From Thermoleophilia bacterium (lineage in GTDB: Bacteria > Actinomycetota > Thermoleophilia > UBA2241), in contig JAFGAW010000037.1 in assembly GCA_016933475.1 (NCBI GenBank), forward strand, positions 1 to 42,859: a stretch of 42,859 nt of DNA, given 5' to 3'. The first letter of the stretch is position 1. Every line of letters begins with the position of its first letter. The notes under the pieces were generated by a model. The model worked only from the letters and a program-made list of their open reading frames with translations, made no database searches and was not told where the DNA came from. Shown piece by piece: positions 39,172-42,859 of the stretch. The position numbers and the translations under genes are program-made.

Positions 39172-39972
39172 ATGTCGTCACGTTCCCGCGATCTCGTCCT
39201 CAGCCTGGCGGCGGTCGCCGCCCTCGTCGCTCTCGCCGCCGGCGGCTGGTCGGTCGTGCGCGCCCGGGCGGAGGGGAGCGGCGCCGTGCAGTCTCCGGCG
39301 CCGGTCGTCGTGCCGACGCCCGGCCCGACGGCGAGCGAGGCGCCGCCCGCCGAGCCCCAGTACGAGACCTGGCTGGTCGGCAAGGCCGTGGGCGAGGTCG
39401 TCGTGCGTACGAGGCCCTCCGACGAGGCGGCGGTCAAGGTGCGCCTCGAGAAGCGCAACTACCACGACTACCCGACGGTCGTGCTGGTCGACACGGTGCG
39501 CACGGTCGACGGGGTCACCTGGCACCGCGTGTGGCTCTCGGTGCGGCCCAACGGCAGCCGGGGCTGGGTCAAGGAGGGCCAGCTCGCCTTCTACACGACC
39601 GCGTCGAAGATCGAGATCGACCTCTCCGAGCGCCTCCTCCGCGTCTACCGCCGCGGCGAGTTGCGCGGCGAGTACACGGTCGCGGTCGGCAAACCGGCCT
39701 TGCCGACGCCGACCGGCTTCTACTTCGTCAACCAGAAGCTGAAGCCCGCCGACCCGGGCGGCGTCTACGGGGTGCTGGCGCTCGGCATCAGCGCCTTCCA
39801 GCCCGACCTCGCCGACTGGCCCAACGGCGGCCCGGTGGCGATCCACGGCACGAACCAGCCCGAGCTCATGGGGCAGGCGGTGAGCCACGGCTGCGTGCGC
39901 ATGCGCAATCGCGACGTCAGTGAGGTCGGGCGGCTGGTGCCCGCCGGCAGCCCGGTGGTCATCAGCGAGTAG
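39172..39972 (+). CDS. L,D-transpeptidase (YkuD domain) with N-terminal anchor
   Basis: L,D-transpeptidases form 3-3 peptidoglycan cross-links or attach proteins to the wall. From ATG 39172 (AGGAG upstream) it encodes 266 residues. One signal anchor (DLVLSLAAVAALVALAAGGW) leads to a Pro-rich spacer (to about residue 65), an SH3-like part (GKAVGEVVVRTRPSDEAAVKV...RGWVKEGQLAFY), and the YkuD domain: KIEIDLSERLLRVYRRGEL near 146, GFYFVNQKL, VAIHGTNQPELMGQAVSHGCVRMRN, with catalytic Cys near residue 241 in HGCVRM. The track start at 39088 is upstream of the promoter and unlikely. Confidence 0.92.
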   Translation: MSSRSRDLVLSLAAVAALVALAAGGWSVVRARAEGSGAVQSPAPVVVPTPGPTASEAPPAEPQYETWLVGKAVGEVVVRTRPSDEAAVKVRLEKRNYHDYPTVVLVDTVRTVDGVTWHRVWLSVRPNGSRGWVKEGQLAFYTTASKIEIDLSERLLRVYRRGELRGEYTVAVGKPALPTPTGFYFVNQKLKPADPGGVYGVLALGISAFQPDLADWPNGGPVAIHGTNQPELMGQAVSHGCVRMRNRDVSEVGRLVPAGSPVVISE

Positions 39973-40022
39973 CGGCGCGCGAGCGCCCGCCCCGGCGGGG
40001 CGTGGCGCCGATGACACGTCCG

Positions 40023-40043
40023 GGCGGGCGCGGCGCGCCCGCC
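40023..40043. terminator. hairpin between convergent L,D-transpeptidase and zinc-ribbon genes
   Basis: GGCGGGCGCG (40023-40032) and CGCGCCCGCC (40034-40043) are perfect complements with a single central base, so about eight base pairs would form around a small loop. It lies between the two 3' ends. Confidence 0.4.
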
Positions 40044-40047
40044 GCTC

Positions 40048-40332
40048 TCACCAGTAGTCGCCCTGGATCAGGCGCATGTCGTGCGCCTTGCACTTCGGGC
40101 AGGTGTACGAAGCGGCCTTCTCGAGGAAGAAGAGCTGGCTGCCGCAGTCGGGGCAGTCGAACTCGTCGACCATGAGGTCGGCGCCGGTGAGGTCGACCTC
40201 GCGGATCGTCCCGCACTCGACGCAGTAGGCGGGCATGCAGCGCTGGCGAGGGTCGTTGACGCTGACCCCCCAACGCACCCGTTCGGCCTTGTAGCCGCAG
40301 GCCCTGCACTCGAACGTGGTGTACTCGCCCAT
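40048..40332 (-). CDS. zinc-ribbon protein of unknown function
   Basis: The 94-residue protein holds four CxxC knuckles: ECRACGYK near residue 8, YCVECG near 40, FDCPDCGSQ near 60 and TCPKCKAHD near 77, enough for two zinc ribbons. Between them is an acidic strand (REVDLTGADLMVDEF). I recognise no named family. The track starts at 40389, but the ATG at 40332 (MGEYTTFECRACG) is the better family-like start; there is no strong ribosome site for either. It is convergent with the transpeptidase gene and divergent from rimP. It could bind nucleic acid or protein, but nothing specific supports either. Confidence 0.7.
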   Translation of the reverse strand: MGEYTTFECRACGYKAERVRWGVSVNDPRQRCMPAYCVECGTIREVDLTGADLMVDEFDCPDCGSQLFFLEKAASYTCPKCKAHDMRLIQGDYW

Positions 40333-40435
40333 GCTCGGATCACGCCTCTCTGACGCGCGCCGTGACGCGGCGGCGCCGCGTCGACTCAACCGGGGATATC
40401 GGCAGGATCCCCCCGCTCATTGAGGGCTCCCGGCG

Positions 40436-40465
40436 TTGTGAGGCGGCGCCGGGCGGTGCTATACT
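40436..40465 (+). promoter_or_regulatory. rimP-nusA-infB operon promoter
   Basis: TTGTGA (40436-40441), 18 bases and TATACT (40460-40465). The transcript would start near 40472, giving a leader of about 76 bases that contains a terminator-like hairpin. Confidence 0.65.
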
Positions 40466-40500
40466 GGCTTGGTCAGGCAACACGCGCGGAGAGATCTGTG

Positions 40501-40534
40501 AAAGTCGGTGCGCAGCAACCGGCTTTTGTTTTTG
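40501..40534 (+). terminator. hairpin plus T-run in the rimP leader (putative attenuator)
   Basis: AAAGTCGGT (40501-40509) pairs with ACCGGCTTT (40518-40526, one G-U pair) around an eight-base loop, followed by TGTTTTTG. This is a classic intrinsic terminator shape, placed between the promoter and the rimP ATG. Leader hairpins are known upstream of rimP-nusA operons in other bacteria, where NusA controls its own synthesis. Confidence 0.65.
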
Positions 40535-40547
40535 TAGGGAGCGGGAC

Positions 40548-40988
40548 ATGCGGCGCAGCAGGCAGGAGCTCGAGGCCGCCGTCGAGGCGGCGCTGGCCGA
40601 GCCCTTCGCCGAGGTCGAGGTCGTCGATCTCGAGCTCAAGGGTGAGCGGCTGGTGGTGTACATCGACCGGCCCGGCGGCGTCGATCTCGACCTCTGCGCG
40701 GCGGTGTCCGGGGCGCTCGACGAGCTGCGCGACGAGTTCGCTCTCGAGGTCTCGTCGCCGGGGCTGGACCGCCCGCTGCGCAAGCCGGCCCACTTCGCCG
40801 CCGCCGTGGGCCAGGAGGTCGCCGTGCGTACGGCGGCGCCGGCCGGCGGTCGCCGCCACTTCCGCGGGCGGCTCGTCGGGGCCGACGAGACGAGTGTCAC
40901 CGTCGAGCTGACAGACGGCGGTGGCGAGGTAAGGCTCGAGATGAGCGATATCGCGCGCGCCCACGTGGTGTACGCGTTCGACAGGTGA
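40548..40988 (+). CDS. rimP: ribosome maturation factor RimP
   Basis: RimP is needed for 30S subunit maturation. From ATG 40548 (AGGGAG eight bases upstream) it encodes 146 residues with the two-domain layout: an N-terminal alpha/beta domain (FAEVEVVDLELKGERLVVYIDRPGGVDLDLCAAVSGALDE, residues about 20-62), the family signature FALEVSSPGLDRPLRKPAHF near 66-84, and a C-terminal SH3-like barrel (GRRHFRGRLVGADETSVTVEL, then IARAHVVYAF). The track entry runs 62 residues too far upstream, across the promoter. It is followed 13 bases later by nusA. Confidence 0.92.
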   Translation: MRRSRQELEAAVEAALAEPFAEVEVVDLELKGERLVVYIDRPGGVDLDLCAAVSGALDELRDEFALEVSSPGLDRPLRKPAHFAAAVGQEVAVRTAAPAGGRRHFRGRLVGADETSVTVELTDGGGEVRLEMSDIARAHVVYAFDR

Positions 40989-41001
40989 ACCGGAGGCCGT
41001 T

Positions 41002-42327
41002 GTGAGCAGAGAGATCATCGAGGCGCTGCACCAGATCGAGAAGGAGAAGGGGATCGCCTTCGACGCCCTGCTCGAGGCGCTCGAGGACGCCCTGCTCTCC
41101 GCCTACAAGAAGACGCCCGACGCGGTCGAGCACGCCAAAGCCGAGGTCGATCGCGACACCGGCGACATGAAGGTCTACCAGCTCATCTTCCCCGAGCACG
41201 TCGACGTCGAGGCGCTCAAGATGCACGACGAGGAGGGCGAGGAGATCGGCCTCGACCTCTCGGGTGTCGACATGAGCGAGGTCGAGCGCATCGACGTGAC
41301 CCCCGACGACTTCGGCCGCATCGCCGCGCAGACCGCGAAGCAGGTCATCATGCAGCGCATCCGCGACGCCGAGCGCGACCTCATGTTCGAGGAGTACGTC
41401 GACCGCGTCGGCGAGCTCGTCACCGGGGTCGTGCAGCAGAGCGACGCGCGCTACACGCTCGTCGAGCTCGGGCGCGTCGAGGCGCTGCTGCCCAAGAGCG
41501 AGCAGATCGAGACCGAGCACTACGAGCACGGCGCCCGCGTCAAGGCCGTGATCGTCAAGGTCGAGGACTCGACCAAGGGCCCCCAGGTCATCCTCTCGCG
41601 CAAGAACGAGCAGCTCGTGCGCCGGCTCTTCGAGATCGAGGTGCCCGAGATCGCCGACGGGCTCGTCGAGATCCGCCAGGTGGCGCGTGAGACCGGCTAC
41701 CGCGGGCGCGACGGCAAGCCCGTGCCCGGGCGCTGCAAGATCGCGGTCATCTCGCACGCCGACGGGGTCGACCCGGTCGGCGCCTGCGTCGGGCCGCGCG
41801 GCTCGCGCGTGCGCATGGTGGTCAGCGAGCTGCGCGGCGAGCGCATCGACATCATCCCCTACCACGACGACGCCGCGCGCTACGTCGCCAAGGCGCTGTC
41901 GCCGGCGCGCGTGCGCGAAGTGCTGGTCGACGACGAGGACCAGTCGGCGACGATCATCGTGCCCGACGACCAGCTCTCGCTGGCCATCGGCCGCGACGGG
42001 CAGAACGCGCGCCTTGCGAGCAAGCTCACGGGCTGGCGCATCGACATCCGCAGCCAGCAGCAGCAGGCTGAGGCCGAGGCCGACATGGACTTCGCCGAGG
42101 AGGAGGGCGTGGCAGGGCAGTGTATGGCGGTCACCGCGACCGGCAAGCGTTGTCCGAACCAGGCGGTGGCCGGGTCGCGCTACTGCAGCATCCACGCCGA
42201 CTACGTCGAGCCCGAGGGCGACGAGGCCGAGACTCCGGCGGCCGACGCCGCACCGGGGCCCGAGGCGGAGGCTGCGGGCGAGGCCGGCGAGACGCCCGGC
42301 GGCGACGGCGCGGAGCCGGAGGCGTGA
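41002..42327 (+). CDS. nusA: transcription termination/antitermination factor NusA with C-terminal Cys/His motif
   Basis: NusA binds RNA polymerase and nascent RNA and tunes pausing, termination and antitermination. The 441-residue protein has the N-terminal polymerase-binding domain ([28 protein letters not shown]), an S1 domain (about residues 132-200, [23 protein letters not shown]), and two KH domains with [18 protein letters not shown] and [19 protein letters not shown]. After residue 360 it is unusual: a C-x9-C-x10-C-x2-H motif (Cys374, Cys384, Cys395, His398; [18 protein letters not shown]), then an acidic Ala/Glu/Gly tail. GTG 41002 has CGGAGG upstream. Confidence 0.94.
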   Translation: MSREIIEALHQIEKEKGIAFDALLEALEDALLSAYKKTPDAVEHAKAEVDRDTGDMKVYQLIFPEHVDVEALKMHDEEGEEIGLDLSGVDMSEVERIDVTPDDFGRIAAQTAKQVIMQRIRDAERDLMFEEYVDRVGELVTGVVQQSDARYTLVELGRVEALLPKSEQIETEHYEHGARVKAVIVKVEDSTKGPQVILSRKNEQLVRRLFEIEVPEIADGLVEIRQVARETGYRGRDGKPVPGRCKIAVISHADGVDPVGACVGPRGSRVRMVVSELRGERIDIIPYHDDAARYVAKALSPARVREVLVDDEDQSATIIVPDDQLSLAIGRDGQNARLASKLTGWRIDIRSQQQQAEAEADMDFAEEEGVAGQCMAVTATGKRCPNQAVAGSRYCSIHADYVEPEGDEAETPAADAAPGPEAEAAGEAGETPGGDGAEPEA

Positions 42328-42331
42328 CCCT

Positions 42332-42601
42332 GTGGGTGCGCCGGAGCGCACCTGCGTCGGCTGCCGCCGACGCAGGCCGCAGGGCGACCTGATACGATTC
42401 GCCCTGCGTGACGGGCAGCTCACGCTCGCCGGGCCTGAGGCGCCCGGCAGGGGCGCCTACGTGTGCCCCGCGCAGAGCTGCCTCGAGGCGGCCCTCGAGC
42501 GACGCGCCTTCGCGCGCGCCTTTCGGGGTCCCGTGACCATCGACAAGGCGACCGTGCACGAGTTCGCGGTCGCCTGTGAACGGAGAAAGGCGGTGAGGTG
42601 A
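42332..42601 (+). CDS. ylxR: YlxR (DUF448) family RNA-binding protein
   Basis: The 89-residue protein begins APERTCVGCRRRRPQGDLIRF, the YlxR signature, then GRGAYVCPAQSCLEAALERRAFARAFRG. It is usually encoded between nusA and infB, as here; reported roles include RNA or nucleoid binding and RNase P regulation, none settled. The track gives an over-long frame from 41687; GTG 42332, 10 bases after GGAGG and four bases past the nusA stop, gives the usual size. The stop abuts the infB start. Confidence 0.9.
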   Translation: MGAPERTCVGCRRRRPQGDLIRFALRDGQLTLAGPEAPGRGAYVCPAQSCLEAALERRAFARAFRGPVTIDKATVHEFAVACERRKAVR

Positions 42602-42859
42602 GTGGCCAAGAAGCGCAAGGTCTCCGACATCGCCCGCCAGCGTGGTACGAGCGTCGACGACGTCCTCGCTCACCTCAAGAAGGCGGGGATCGAGGTCGTC
42701 GACGGCGAGGTCAGCGTCGACGAAGAGGCGATCGAGAAGGCGTACGCCGGGGCGACCCCGGCGCCGCGCCGGCGCGGCGGCCAGGGCGGCCGCCGCCGGC
42801 GGGTCATCATCGACGCCGGCGCCGCGCGCCGCGGCGGCCCGCAGGGCGGCGGCGGCGGC
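42602..42859 (+). CDS. infB: translation initiation factor IF-2 (3' end outside window)
   Basis: The first 86 codons are present. The start GTG 42602 follows the ylxR stop directly. The N-terminus shows the IF-2 N-terminal domain, AKKRKVSDIARQRGTSVDDVLAHLKKAGIEV, then the Arg/Gly-rich linker (RRRGGQGGRRRR) typical of high-GC actinobacterial IF-2. The GTPase domains would lie downstream. It is not in the ORF track because it runs off the window. Confidence 0.9.
   Translation, partial: MAKKRKVSDIARQRGTSVDDVLAHLKKAGIEVVDGEVSVDEEAIEKAYAGATPAPRRRGGQGGRRRRVIIDAGAARRGGPQGGGGG

Overview
This is a contiguous, very GC-rich bacterial chromosome segment packed with housekeeping operons. There are no insertion sequences, prophage genes, CRISPR arrays, rRNAs or tRNAs that I can see. 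An actinobacterial-type integration host factor upstream of gmk-rpoZ-coaBC, a SepF/DivIVA division cluster, a PyrR-controlled pyr operon and leaderless-type promoters point to Actinomycetota. A secreted HtaA-like protein and the DHH-CBS-nucleotidyltransferase fusion suggest a deep-branching class such as Thermoleophilia, but that placement is inference.

Layout. (1) 1-2380: end of a riboflavin operon (ribE, ribBA, ribH). (2) 2444-6156: a non-pyrrolysine MttB-like methyltransferase, a tyrosine phenol-lyase and a secreted HtaA-like protein. (3) 6157-6565: gene-free, with two hairpins. (4) 6566-11933: rpmB (minus) divergent from Asp23 / DAK2 (FakA-like) / DegV / recG. (5) 12044-20275: DHH-CBS-tRNA nucleotidyltransferase fusion, M50 protease, pgeF, YggS, sepF, divIVA, DUF167, a 53-residue Cys protein, lspA, rluD. 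(6) 20491-24468: proline dehydrogenase and P5C dehydrogenase, convergent with ornithine aminotransferase across a 21-bp terminator stem. (7) 24688-33975: pyr operon (pyrR, pyrB, pyrC, carA, carB, pyrK, pyrD) behind an elaborate leader. (8) 34032-37392: mihF, gmk, rpoZ, coaBC, an HD hydrolase and a TPR protein. (9) 37470-40332: htpX and lemA (minus), an L,D-transpeptidase (plus) and a zinc-ribbon protein (minus). (10) 40436-42859: rimP, nusA, ylxR and the 5' end of infB, behind a leader carrying a terminator-like hairpin.

How it works together. The pyr genes cover every step from bicarbonate and glutamine to orotate; pyrE and pyrF are not in the window. Proline dehydrogenase plus PruA oxidise proline to glutamate, and RocD feeds ornithine into the same P5C intermediate. 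lspA, sepF, divIVA and pgeF belong to envelope maturation and division. rimP-nusA-ylxR-infB link ribosome maturation, transcription and translation initiation.

Most notable points: a PyrR-binding hairpin whose 3' arm carries the ribosome site of a 20-codon leader ORF that overlaps an intrinsic terminator; a gmk gene with no ATG/GTG/TTG start upstream of its P-loop; a RibBA in which the conserved GHTEA histidine of the DHBP synthase half is glutamine; a NusA with a C-terminal C-x9-C-x10-C-x2-H motif; and at least three genes with a -10 box 6-7 nt before the start codon, the signature of leaderless mRNAs.
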